38,674 nt of DNA, taken from Planctomycetaceae bacterium (GTDB lineage: Bacteria > Planctomycetota > Planctomycetia > Pirellulales > PNKZ01). A program made the position numbers and the translations under genes. Below are positions 7,742 to 15,987 of the stretch, one piece after another. Each line of letters begins with the position of its first letter. Within the stretch, counting starts at the first letter, position 1. A model generated the notes under the pieces. The model was given only the letters and a program-made list of their open reading frames with translations. It did no database searches and was not told where the DNA came from. The stretch is taken from assembly GCA_016793115.1 (NCBI GenBank), contig JAEUIN010000149.1, forward strand, positions 1 through 38,674, read 5' to 3'.

Positions 7742-7993
7742 GGCGCCTAGAGCGGCCTAGATCAAGAACCGGACGACTAGCTCGTCGACCGACAAGTCGT
7801 GCGTCGGATGGGCGTGCGATTTAGGGGCAGTGGTGCGTGCCGCTCCGCACGTTCTCAAATCGGCGATTCGTCGACAATCGCCCGCCCGACCGAGATATGC
7901 CGAGAATCAACGATTCCTGCGTGTTTCAACTCCTAGGATCGCGATTTGCGATTGAGCAAGGCGGACGTCGCTCGACAACCGGGAGTCCGCATC
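7742..7993. other. Intergenic leader with a small hairpin
   Basis: No gene is seen here. A 7-base stem GGCGATT/AATCGCC with a 7-base loop lies at about 7861-7881 and may end transcription of the kinase gene or lie in the leader of the next gene. No T-run follows it. GGGAG at 7981-7985 lies nine bases before the ATG at 7994. Confidence 0.3.
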
Positions 7994-10900
7994 ATGATTA
8001 CGAACCATTTACATGTTGTGCGAAGAGATACTTTCATGCGATTCGGCGTACCGTTGCTTGCAACGATACTTCTCTTCGCGGTCGCCGTCTCGTCGGCCGA
8101 CGCCGCGGGGCCCGGACCGCTGTGGAACGACAAGCCCGTCGTCGCCTACGCACAGCTGGCGCCGCTCAGTCGCGTGCAGCGCGACTTAGAGTTTCTTTCG
8201 GAAGGGGCCGGCCAACAGGCGACGACGGCGATCCGCGACATCCTCGGCGAACTGACTACGGGCGTCGATGCGGCTCGGCCCGCCGGTATGGCCGTTTTCG
8301 TGGACGAGACGTTCATCCCCACGATCTTCGTGCCGCTCAAAGACGAAGAGCGACTTTTTGCGGCGCTGCATTCGCGTTTCGGTTGGGAATTCAGCCGCGG
8401 CGACGACGGGCTCTATCGAGGCCTGACCGTCAAGGCCGTCGCCCGGGTGTCCGGCTCATGGCTGTTCGTCACCGGTCCTTCTCATCGCGAACGGTTGGCG
8501 ACGCTTCCGGCGGACCCGTCCGAACTGTTCGCCGAAAGCGATCCCGGAATCTTGGCGCAGGTGAATGTCGCGGCGGATCGAATTCCCGCCGAGCTCCGCG
8601 GGGGATTTGCCGACTTCATCGGCGGATTATTCGACGGCGACGATCAGGAGCACGGCGTGGTCGCGGCAATCGTCGTCCACGCGCTACGACACGTCGTCAC
8701 GGAGTCGCAGTCGTGGCAGGTGGAATTGCAGTGCTTTCGACCGCTGGAGCAATTCCACATTACGACGCGAATCACGCCCGTCGCGGGCAGCGAACTGGCG
8801 AGCTGGATTGCGGCCGCCGAACGGCGGCCGGCGCTGATGGAGCACTTGGCGACGGCGGACTCGCCCGTCAGTTTCGTGATTTCCGCCGGTCTGGAAGCCG
8901 AGTCGCTGGAGTTGGTGACGCGAGAGTGGCAAGCGCTCGACGCGGCGGCTCGCGCGAAGCTTCCGTCGGCGCGATCAAACAATGTTTTGGAGCGTCGCGT
9001 GGCGCAGCTGGGAACGACGGCTCTCGACGCCGTTTCGGCCGCCCTTGCGAACGGGGAGTTCGACGCCGGATTGGTCGTGCAAAAACAAGGGAATGAAACC
9101 GTGTTCTTGGCCGGTTCGACGCTCGCCGGATCGCGAAAAATCGACGAGGCGGCCGTGAGCGTGTTCGAGATGCTACGCCAAGTGCCCGACTTCCAGGCTC
9201 TCAAATGGGCGACCGACGCCAAGGGCGACGTAACGCTGCACGAGTTTCAAATGCCCGCCGACGAAAAGACCCGCGACTGGTTCGGCGAGGCCGTGCATCT
9301 GGCGGCGGGCTTCGGACCGGATCGGGTGTACGCGGCCGCGGGAGGCGCGTCGACCATGGAAAAACTCTCGCAGGCGATCGATCGCTCACGCGAGGACGAC
9401 CCGGCGCGCGGAGGCATCATGCATGTCGTGTTGCGGATGGCGCCGTTCTTGGCGCTCCTCGACCGGGCGCAGGGTTCGAACGAAACTGCGAACGCAAACG
9501 TGCACGAGTACGCCGAATTGATCTTGCCTCATCGCAAGAACGACGTGCTGGAGTTCAACTTGACGGCCGCCAAGGGGGGACTGGAAGGGCGGTTGCGGAT
9601 TGATCTGGGAGTGGTGCGGATGCTGGCGTCGTCGATCCCCCGCCGCGGACAACCTTCGAAGCCCGAAACTGCTTCGCCGACTTCAACGCCGGCGGCCGGC
9701 GCGACGAACCTCACGTTGCGATCGGCTCCGAACGCTCGCTTCCAACTTCAATTCACCACCGACTCGAACGTAACGACCACGGCGGACGATGCGGAGCGAG
9801 TCGATCGTGGGCGGCAGTCGTCGATCTACGATTTTCTCGTCGTCGAATCTCGCGCCGACGGCGCGGTGCGGCTGGAAGCAAGGCTGACGCGGGCAACCAT
9901 CAAGAAAACAGGGCCCGACGGAGACTCGGTTTTTGATACGGCCGACAAGAACGAACCGGAGAAGATGACGCCCGAAATGGTGCTCTATGCGGCCATGATC
10001 GATGAGTCGTTTCAAATGACCGTGACAGCCGACGGCATGATCGAATTCTCCGGCCTCGCCGAGGCGGTCGATCGCATGGTCGACAATAAGCTGCAACCGC
10101 CCGCGAACGAGCGAGCTCAGGCGAAAGCCTTCGTCGAACGGGCGTTCAACGCAGGCGCCCTTCGCGACACCTTGGGGCGAGCATTTGAATTCTACCCGGG
10201 CAAGGCCGTGGCCGAGGGAGACCGATGGACTCGGACCGTCGAGAACTTCTCGGGGATCGATTTTCTGCTGGACGGCAAATACCAACTGAAATCGCTGACG
10301 ACGGACGAGGCGGTGATTTCCGTGCGATCGCAGGTCCGGGAGAAAGAAACCGAGGCGACCGCGCCGGTGCGTTGGGAAGTCCTGGGAACCCAAACCGGCA
10401 CGATCAAGGTCGACCCGCGCGACGGCCGATTGCTGACGGCCGAATATGAACTCAAGCTCGACGCGGAAGCGACGATTCAGGCGGACGGCAAGACGGTCGT
10501 GCGTCCCGTCGTGTCGACGATCCAGATGACGATTGCTCCGCTTAGCAATGCCGGAGATCGCGCGGCAGTCGGCAAAGGAACCGAGCGCGTCGCTTCTGCA
10601 GTCGAAGTCGGCGATAAAGTGCGCGTGATTAGGGAAGCCGAGATCAAAGTCGGTAACGACGTAGTGGGAACGGTGTCCGTCGGCCAGGAACTGCAAATCG
10701 AGGCGATCAACGGCGATTGGGTGTGGGTGAATCCCGGGAAGCCGGGCTGGCTGGAGTTGCGAAATGTCGCCCCGGTCGGACAGGACACGACGTTACTGGA
10801 CGATATCAACCGCGTGGTACGCCGCTACTCGAATCAGCAGATTGTCGCTCTCAACCCCGGCGAGGAATACCAGTTCGCGTTGGCCGGCGGCTCGAAAAGG

Positions 10901-13426
10901 ACGATTCGCCTGGTATCCGTCGAGGAACATCGAGATAGCGTCATCGGTTTCTTGCGGCGGGCGGATATCCGAGTTGAAATCGACGGGCGACCGGTGAACC
11001 TCGTCTGCGCGCCGTACGTGATGCCGACCGAAATTGCCGGCCTGCGACTGCAGGCCGACACGATGAACGGCTGGACCGACATGCCGAAGCGAGTGCAGTT
11101 CTCGATCTGGGACGCTCGAGACCCCATCGTAGACACCAGTCGTTTCCGCTTTCCGATCCGAAACTTCCGCTTGTTATCCCACGGGATGCAGGCGTTCAAC
11201 GAACCCGTACATCTAGGTCTTGGAGACGGAGATCCCCAGGGGTTGAAGTTCTATCACAACTACGGCGTAGACATGGCCGGATTCGACGGGGGCGAGGAGA
11301 TCGTCAGCGCCACCGAGGGAGAAGTCGTCAGGTTCTGGTCGAGCGGAAATGACGTCTGCTCGGTGAGCATTCGAGATGCGAGCGGTTATCTCTGGGGCTA
11401 CGTGCACCTTAGTTCGTTCTCGCCGGAGATCGTGCTCGGAGCACATGTGACTCTCGGTCAGAAGCTCGGCGTGCTCGGCAAGACCGGACCATCGGGCAAC
11501 TTCTCGCACCTGCACTTCGGTTCCTATATTGCCAACGGCGACCCGGCAACGAACTCACCGGGGCGCAATGAGAAGCTCAACTTGTATCCTTGGCTGGTAA
11601 CGGCCTATCAGGCGGAACGTCCCCAAGAGCCTTTGGCTGTGGCTCGCCCTCACCACATGGTGTTGACCGGCGAAAAGGAGCTCTTCGACGGCTCCAACTC
11701 GCTGGCGTTTGGAGATCGTAAGATCGTCGATTGGCGTTGGGTCTTTCACGACGGCCAAACCGTCCACGCGGCGAAGACCGAGAGGTCGTTCGACCGGCCG
11801 GGCGCTTATGTCGCTTCGTTGTGGGTAAAGGACGATAAGGGTGCCGAAGACGTGGACTTTTGCCAAGTGAAGGTGTACTCCCGGCAGCGGCGGGAGAATG
11901 CCATGCCGCACATCTTTATGACGCACACGCCGACTGAAGGAATCCGCCCGGACCGGCCGGTCCGATTCAAGTTCTGGTTTCAGGGCAAGGGCGACGCAGC
12001 GATCACAGTCGACTTCGGCGACGGCACCCGAACTACCGATTATCGTTCTTACACGGAAATCGCTCACCGCTTCAAAACAGCCGGCATTCATATTGTGACG
12101 GCGCAGTGCGAGTCGGCAGGTATGCCGATTACCCAGAAGATGAAAGTTGTCGTCGAAGCCGAGTCGCCCCCGGTCAAACTCTCGCCTGAACAAGCTCTAG
12201 GGGAACTCAAGAAGGCAGGCGGCATGTTGGTGCATTACGACGATCGTTTACCCGGAACCCCCGTGGTGATGATCGACGCCACGAACCTCTTGCAATTTCA
12301 AGACGAGTGGACGCGCTACTTCGCATTCTTGCCGAGCTTACGAACCGTCAGCCTATCGGGAACCCCTCTTACCGATGCGGGCCTCGACGGCTTGGCTGAA
12401 GTCGGCAGTTTGCAAGATTTGATTCTCACAGAGACCAAAATCACGGACGCGGGCTTAGCCAAATTAGCGAAGTGCAAGAACCTGAAGACCTTGAATGTGG
12501 AAGGGACGGGCGTCACCGAGGCAGGAGTGGCGGCGCTGCGCAAAGCTCTGCCGCAGTTGGAGGTGAACGGGAAATCCAAACCAATCGGCACCGACAACGT
12601 GCGGCTCGACGGCAGGCCCGTCGTCTCATTCGCGGACAAAACACGACGTAATCCGACCGCCGAATCCGACAACGAAGTCGTCAAGCAATTTACCGCCGCC
12701 GAGATCAAGCAATGGCGCCGGAAACTGAACGAATTGTCGCAATTGCCCCAGGCAACTCCCAACGGCTGGTCGAAGAGTCGAATCGATCCGGCGCGGTTGC
12801 TCACGGTTTTTCCGGAGTTTCATATTCGCGAAGGCTTCGTCCTGCGCGCTTATGTGTTTAAGGAAAATGCCAATTCGAACGGTTTCGTATGGGCCTTACC
12901 TATCGACGCCGAGTTTCCGGAGCCGGATGATTGCCCCCGACTAGAATCTCATTTCCTCAAACCACCCAAGCCCTTCGACGCATTAGACGACATGATGGAG
13001 GTGATCGTGGGGGATGACTCCCCGGAGTCTTATCTTCACGCGGCCATCTTGCGTCGAGAGCTCAAAGAGTTCGGCGGCGGTTGGCACGGGATCGTGTGGG
13101 GGATGAACACTGTGCTCGATGACTCCCCCTGGAATCCGCCGCCGCCCAACGAGGAAGACGGCGGGCCCATGTATCCGGAAAGCAAGCCGGCGGAATGGAA
13201 ATGGATCGCCGCGAAACCGGAGAGCTGGAAACCGGAGGTCCGATTAGGAAAGGACAAAGCGATTGTGACGTTTTATAGCTACACGCCGCTCACTGCCGAA
13301 CTCGACAATGGAGAGGCGGAGAAAGAGCGGATCATTCGCCATACGGAAACGTATCGACGGGGCAACTACCGTCCCTTAGTGGTGGAAAAGAAACTGGCGG
13401 AAGGCCCGCATGCGGTTGCCCACTGA
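7994..13426 (+). CDS. Giant secreted protein with SH3-like, M23 peptidase, PKD and LRR segments
   Basis: A 1810-residue exported protein. A short N-terminal extension precedes a clear signal segment (MRFGVPLLATILLFAVAV, about residues 15-35); starts at 7994 (with GGGAG upstream) or 8036 are both possible. Residues about 40-560 form a planctomycete-type region I cannot name, and 590-850 another. An SH3-like segment (about 866-926, ending WVWVNPGKPGWLEL) is followed by an M23 metallopeptidase-like domain with HNYGVD (H1088, D1093), H1138 and HLH (1172-1174). Two PKD-like beta domains follow (about 1216-1296 and 1311-1386), then leucine-rich repeats of the TDAGL type (about 1446-1522) and a C-terminal domain of unknown type. 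M23 enzymes cut peptide bridges in peptidoglycan; the first motif has one extra residue compared with the usual HxxxD, so activity is uncertain. Likely a cell-envelope protein. Confidence 0.85.
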   Translation: MITNHLHVVRRDTFMRFGVPLLATILLFAVAVSSADAAGPGPLWNDKPVVAYAQLAPLSRVQRDLEFLSEGAGQQATTAIRDILGELTTGVDAARPAGMAVFVDETFIPTIFVPLKDEERLFAALHSRFGWEFSRGDDGLYRGLTVKAVARVSGSWLFVTGPSHRERLATLPADPSELFAESDPGILAQVNVAADRIPAELRGGFADFIGGLFDGDDQEHGVVAAIVVHALRHVVTESQSWQVELQCFRPLEQFHITTRITPVAGSELASWIAAAERRPALMEHLATADSPVSFVISAGLEAESLELVTREWQALDAAARAKLPSARSNNVLERRVAQLGTTALDAVSAALANGEFDAGLVVQKQGNETVFLAGSTLAGSRKIDEAAVSVFEMLRQVPDFQALKWATDAKGDVTLHEFQMPADEKTRDWFGEAVHLAAGFGPDRVYAAAGGASTMEKLSQAIDRSREDDPARGGIMHVVLRMAPFLALLDRAQGSNETANANVHEYAELILPHRKNDVLEFNLTAAKGGLEGRLRIDLGVVRMLASSIPRRGQPSKPETASPTSTPAAGATNLTLRSAPNARFQLQFTTDSNVTTTADDAERVDRGRQSSIYDFLVVESRADGAVRLEARLTRATIKKTGPDGDSVFDTADKNEPEKMTPEMVLYAAMIDESFQMTVTADGMIEFSGLAEAVDRMVDNKLQPPANERAQAKAFVERAFNAGALRDTLGRAFEFYPGKAVAEGDRWTRTVENFSGIDFLLDGKYQLKSLTTDEAVISVRSQVREKETEATAPVRWEVLGTQTGTIKVDPRDGRLLTAEYELKLDAEATIQADGKTVVRPVVSTIQMTIAPLSNAGDRAAVGKGTERVASAVEVGDKVRVIREAEIKVGNDVVGTVSVGQELQIEAINGDWVWVNPGKPGWLELRNVAPVGQDTTLLDDINRVVRRYSNQQIVALNPGEEYQFALAGGSKRTIRLVSVEEHRDSVIGFLRRADIRVEIDGRPVNLVCAPYVMPTEIAGLRLQADTMNGWTDMPKRVQFSIWDARDPIVDTSRFRFPIRNFRLLSHGMQAFNEPVHLGLGDGDPQGLKFYHNYGVDMAGFDGGEEIVSATEGEVVRFWSSGNDVCSVSIRDASGYLWGYVHLSSFSPEIVLGAHVTLGQKLGVLGKTGPSGNFSHLHFGSYIANGDPATNSPGRNEKLNLYPWLVTAYQAERPQEPLAVARPHHMVLTGEKELFDGSNSLAFGDRKIVDWRWVFHDGQTVHAAKTERSFDRPGAYVASLWVKDDKGAEDVDFCQVKVYSRQRRENAMPHIFMTHTPTEGIRPDRPVRFKFWFQGKGDAAITVDFGDGTRTTDYRSYTEIAHRFKTAGIHIVTAQCESAGMPITQKMKVVVEAESPPVKLSPEQALGELKKAGGMLVHYDDRLPGTPVVMIDATNLLQFQDEWTRYFAFLPSLRTVSLSGTPLTDAGLDGLAEVGSLQDLILTETKITDAGLAKLAKCKNLKTLNVEGTGVTEAGVAALRKALPQLEVNGKSKPIGTDNVRLDGRPVVSFADKTRRNPTAESDNEVVKQFTAAEIKQWRRKLNELSQLPQATPNGWSKSRIDPARLLTVFPEFHIREGFVLRAYVFKENANSNGFVWALPIDAEFPEPDDCPRLESHFLKPPKPFDALDDMMEVIVGDDSPESYLHAAILRRELKEFGGGWHGIVWGMNTVLDDSPWNPPPPNEEDGGPMYPESKPAEWKWIAAKPESWKPEVRLGKDKAIVTFYSYTPLTAELDNGEAEKERIIRHTETYRRGNYRPLVVEKKLAEGPHAVAH

Positions 13427-13481
13427 AACGACGGCCGCTGCCCTAATCCACGCTCTCAATGTGGAAGACTAAAGAAAGTGC

Positions 13482-13520
13482 CAGGTCTCATGACCGACGC
13501 TCCCTCGAAAAAGAGACCTG
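13482..13520. repeat. GGTCTC/GAGACC family inverted repeat, copy 3
   Basis: Arms CAGGTCTC (13482-13489) and GAGACCTG (13513-13520). The spacer contains GACGCTCCCTCGAA, also present in copy 1 near the start of the window. It lies just after the giant secreted-protein gene. Confidence 0.65.
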
Positions 13521-13693
13521 ACATGCTGCTGACACCTTTTATGCTCCCCTATTCGCCGCCGCGGTCATGATCGCTTGCCCGCGCCGATTTGAGCAAGGCT
13601 GCGAACGATCTTAAGGCACAGGGAGCCGAGGAGCTAATTCGCTTTCAACTTGGCAGCCCAAGCGGTCAGCCATCGGAATCGCGCGAGCAGAAA

Positions 13694-13788
13694 TTGTCGC
13701 TTGTGTCACCCTCACCCTAGCCCTCTCCCTGAATCGAGATTGTTGGGCGATGGAGCGCACGTCTCAGGGAGAGGGAACTAAAGCGGCG
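13694..13788. repeat. Dispersed hairpin repeat with conserved loop, copy 2
   Basis: Arms CCCTCTCCCTGA (13721-13732) and TCAGGGAGAGGG (13764-13775) with a 31-base loop identical to copy 1 at 853-957. The flanks also match (TTGTCGCTT before, GGCGCGTGGGG after). Conservation of the loop as well as the stem points to recent copying of the whole unit. Confidence 0.75.
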
Positions 13789-13802
13789 CGTGGGGCGAAA
13801 GA

Positions 13803-13860
13803 AAAGGGGTCTGGTCTCATTACCGCACCCTCCCAAGTCGAAAAGAGACCTGGACCCTTT
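13803..13860. repeat. GGTCTC/GAGACC family inverted repeat, copy 4 (extended)
   Basis: AAAGGGGTCTGGTCTC (13803-13818) pairs almost fully with GAGACCTGGACCCTTT (13845-13860). The T-run after the right arm could terminate plus-strand transcription. Confidence 0.6.
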
Positions 13861-13862
13861 TT

Positions 13863-14003
13863 CTCTCTCCGTTGGCCGAACTGGAGAAGGCGCGCCTCGT
13901 CGTCATCCTGCCCGGCGGGCCGCCTCGAACGATTCGTCTCACTCCGAAGGGTCGCGCGGCCGTGTTGCTCATGGCGGAAGACGAGCGACGCGCGAATTCC
14001 TGA
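13863..14003 (+). pseudogene. Possible C-terminal gene remnant
   Basis: A start-less plus-strand frame reads LAELEKARLVVILPGG, then RTIRLTPKGRAAVLLMAED and a TGA at 14001-14003. It looks like real protein, whereas the other two frames look like shadows. There is no start codon and the frame begins directly at the 13803-13860 repeat, as if the 5' part had been lost. I do not recognise the family. Low confidence, because it is short. Confidence 0.3.
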
Positions 14004-14032
14004 GCCCCGCGAATGCCGGCGACGCATTAGCG

Positions 14033-15082
14033 TTATGGTCTGAGTCTGTCGAAGGCCGCGCTGCGTAGCGCTTCGCGCTTTGCGTCAATCTCAAGTTTCT
14101 CGAGTTCCTTGAGCAGTTCCGACGTTAGGCGATGAACGGAAAACAGGGCGATTTTGAGTTCGTCGTCGGTGCTTGCAGGCTCTTTCCAGATTTGCAGCAA
14201 ATGCGTGGCATCGCCCGCGGTCCCCACTCGCTGTAACCTCTCCGCCGCAAGTCGAAACGTTTCGTCTCGGATGATGAAACCGTGTCGAGCGAGGAATCGA
14301 CTTTGCCACAGGTTCGTCTGAAACGTACGAAACTCTCGTGCATCGCGATCAGGCAATCGGGCCGCATGCGCCCACGCGGCAAGCACTCCGCGTAAATCGG
14401 CCAGATAAACTCGCTTGGCTTCCCGCGCCGGATCATAGCCTTCGACCGGGCCCGGCGCCGAACTGATCAGCGACGTCACGGTTTGCACCAAGTCGCCGGG
14501 CTCGTATCCCCGGAGTAGATGGAGGGCCGCTCGCGCCTCGTTGAGCGGACTGCCGCACAGATAGCCGTTCGTCAACAGATCGGACGGACGATCTCCGAAA
14601 GCCGCTCGCGCCAAATAGGCTTGGCTTTCCGCGTCGTGATACCTGTCGATCGCAACGATCGAAATCAGCCGAAACTCCGTCCAGCTGGAAATCTCGATTT
14701 CCGCTGCGTTCTCGCGCAGTTGCGATATTCCGTTTGAGTTTGCGATTTCGAGAATCATCAGCGCAGCGAACTTCAACACCGCTTGCTGAACTTCCAGCGG
14801 CACCTGCTTCTCGGCCACGGACGCACTGCGATGCATTTCTATGATCGCGGCACGCGAACGGCCGTTGGCCAACATCGCCGCACGTTCCATGAGATCGATA
14901 TATCGCTCCGGGCCGACTTCCGGATACCGACTGCGAACTTCACGAACTTCCGACACAATTTCGTTCCAAACGCTCGGAAGCGCCGGTCGGTCGTCGGCCG
15001 CGACTAGCGCAACGTCGGCCGGCGCAGCCAGGCCCACGGCACAAATAACGAGAATGGCCGAAGTTGGAATGCGAGTTTGCAT
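14033..15082 (-). CDS. Secreted helical hypothetical protein, 349 aa
   Basis: The frame is open far upstream, but the real start is the ATG at 15080-15082, directly followed by a Sec signal peptide (MQTRIPTSAILVICAVGLAA). The mature protein appears mostly alpha-helical, with repeated Leu/Ala/Glu helices and no catalytic motif I can name. The start lies 30 bases after the stop of the small membrane-protein gene on the same strand, so the two are probably co-transcribed. The arginine-rich part of the open frame before the signal peptide is antisense-type shadow. Confidence 0.65.
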   Translation of the reverse strand: MQTRIPTSAILVICAVGLAAPADVALVAADDRPALPSVWNEIVSEVREVRSRYPEVGPERYIDLMERAAMLANGRSRAAIIEMHRSASVAEKQVPLEVQQAVLKFAALMILEIANSNGISQLRENAAEIEISSWTEFRLISIVAIDRYHDAESQAYLARAAFGDRPSDLLTNGYLCGSPLNEARAALHLLRGYEPGDLVQTVTSLISSAPGPVEGYDPAREAKRVYLADLRGVLAAWAHAARLPDRDAREFRTFQTNLWQSRFLARHGFIIRDETFRLAAERLQRVGTAGDATHLLQIWKEPASTDDELKIALFSVHRLTSELLKELEKLEIDAKREALRSAAFDRLRP

Positions 15083-15111
15083 GGTCGTAGAAAAAAGCGG
15101 CTGCTCGCCGG

Positions 15112-15381
15112 TTAAGCGGGTTCGTCTTTGTCGGTCTCGCGCAGTTCGTCGTAACCCATGTCGCCGGCGACGCCCTCGACGAGCGAGAAGCGTCTGGTGA
15201 GTGCGACCAAGGCGATGCCGACCGGCACGCTTGCCCAGATCAGACAGCGAGCAAGAATGTGCCGCCAACCGTCGGCCGGCGCCCCCAACCCCAGGCCGCC
15301 GACGGCGAGCAACACCCCGGCGCCGAGCAGGCCGTTGCAGGTTCGATGCAGCCAGAGCGGCAAAGAGCGGTTGTGAAGCAT
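15112..15381 (-). CDS. Small membrane protein, 89 aa
   Basis: The 89-residue protein starts at the ATG 15379-15381 and has two hydrophobic helices (CNGLLGAGVLLAVGGLGLG, about residues 14-32, and ARCLIWASVPVGIALVAL, about 42-59), then a short hydrophilic tail rich in Asp and Glu. It resembles small DUF-type inner-membrane proteins of about 80-100 residues, but I cannot name it. It sits between the YciI-like gene (65 bases upstream) and the secreted-protein gene (30 bases downstream), probably in one transcript. Confidence 0.65.
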   Translation of the reverse strand: MLHNRSLPLWLHRTCNGLLGAGVLLAVGGLGLGAPADGWRHILARCLIWASVPVGIALVALTRRFSLVEGVAGDMGYDELRETDKDEPA

Positions 15382-15446
15382 GGGCCCGTCGGAGTGGTCT
15401 GACGATACGGTTATGACTGACGGCGAAGTTCGGCAGTGCGGCCGGC

Positions 15447-15788
15447 TCAGCTCTCGGGATCGTAGCCGAACTCGCGGAGTTCTTGTGCGCAGCGGCAGGC
15501 TTGGGCGAGCTTTGCGGCCCACTCCACGGCGGCGTCGCGCGACGGCAGTTCCAGGACGCAGAAGCCGCCGTCGAATTGCTTCGTCTGCGGGTAGGTTTCG
15601 TGCGCGACGGCGCCGTCGGCGGCGACCATGAGCGGGGCGACCTTGTCGTTGATGCCGCCGCCGAACACATAGACTCCGGCGTCTTTCGCCGCGCGGATCA
15701 CGGCCCGCGCCGCTTCGCCGACGGCGGGCAGGTCGGCTTCGGCGACGTCCATCGCCGAAGCGGGAAAGGAGATCAGATACTTCGTCAT
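15447..15788 (-). CDS. YciI-like / DGPF domain protein
   Basis: The 113-residue protein fits the YCII-related fold: MTKYLISFP at the N-terminus, a central segment KQFDGGFCVLELPSRDAAVEWA and a helix at the end. Members are small ferredoxin-like dimers; some were once called transcription-initiation proteins and others sit near ECF sigma genes as PhnB/YciI-type proteins. No ECF sigma gene is adjacent, and the substrate is unknown. The ATG start at 15786-15788 is the only sensible one. It heads a possible three-gene minus-strand unit with the membrane and secreted proteins. Confidence 0.75.
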   Translation of the reverse strand: MTKYLISFPASAMDVAEADLPAVGEAARAVIRAAKDAGVYVFGGGINDKVAPLMVAADGAVAHETYPQTKQFDGGFCVLELPSRDAAVEWAAKLAQACRCAQELREFGYDPES

Positions 15789-15987
15789 GGTTTGAGCCTG
15801 CGAGTTTGGATTTCGGAGTTCCGCAGGGACGCGGATCGGAGGGAGATTCCTACTTCCGCCGTTTTGGCGACGGCGGGTCGGCGAGGACGCCCCGTCGTCC
15901 GCCGTGGAGTGCCGCGCTATGGCCTCTTCCCCGAGGCGGAGAAGGAAGCCCAGGCAGTACCCCGTCGGCGAGAGGCCGCGCGGCGGC

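Larger units (their letters stand above)
13427..14032. other. Repeat-rich gap between convergent genes
   Basis: No intact gene is seen. From left to right it holds a GGTCTC/GAGACC hairpin (13482-13520), a CTGACACCTTTTA fragment (13529-13541), a segment near 13625-13655 resembling the one at 2221-2250 (both contain GAGCTAAT), the second copy of the 12-base-stem hairpin (13694-13788), a long hairpin (13803-13860), and a likely gene remnant (13863-14003). Confidence 0.6.

Noticed and set aside
15083..15670. N-terminal extension of the open frame ending at 14033
   Set aside because: The extension overlaps the small membrane protein and YciI-like genes in another frame and is Arg-rich; the signal peptide starts at 15082.
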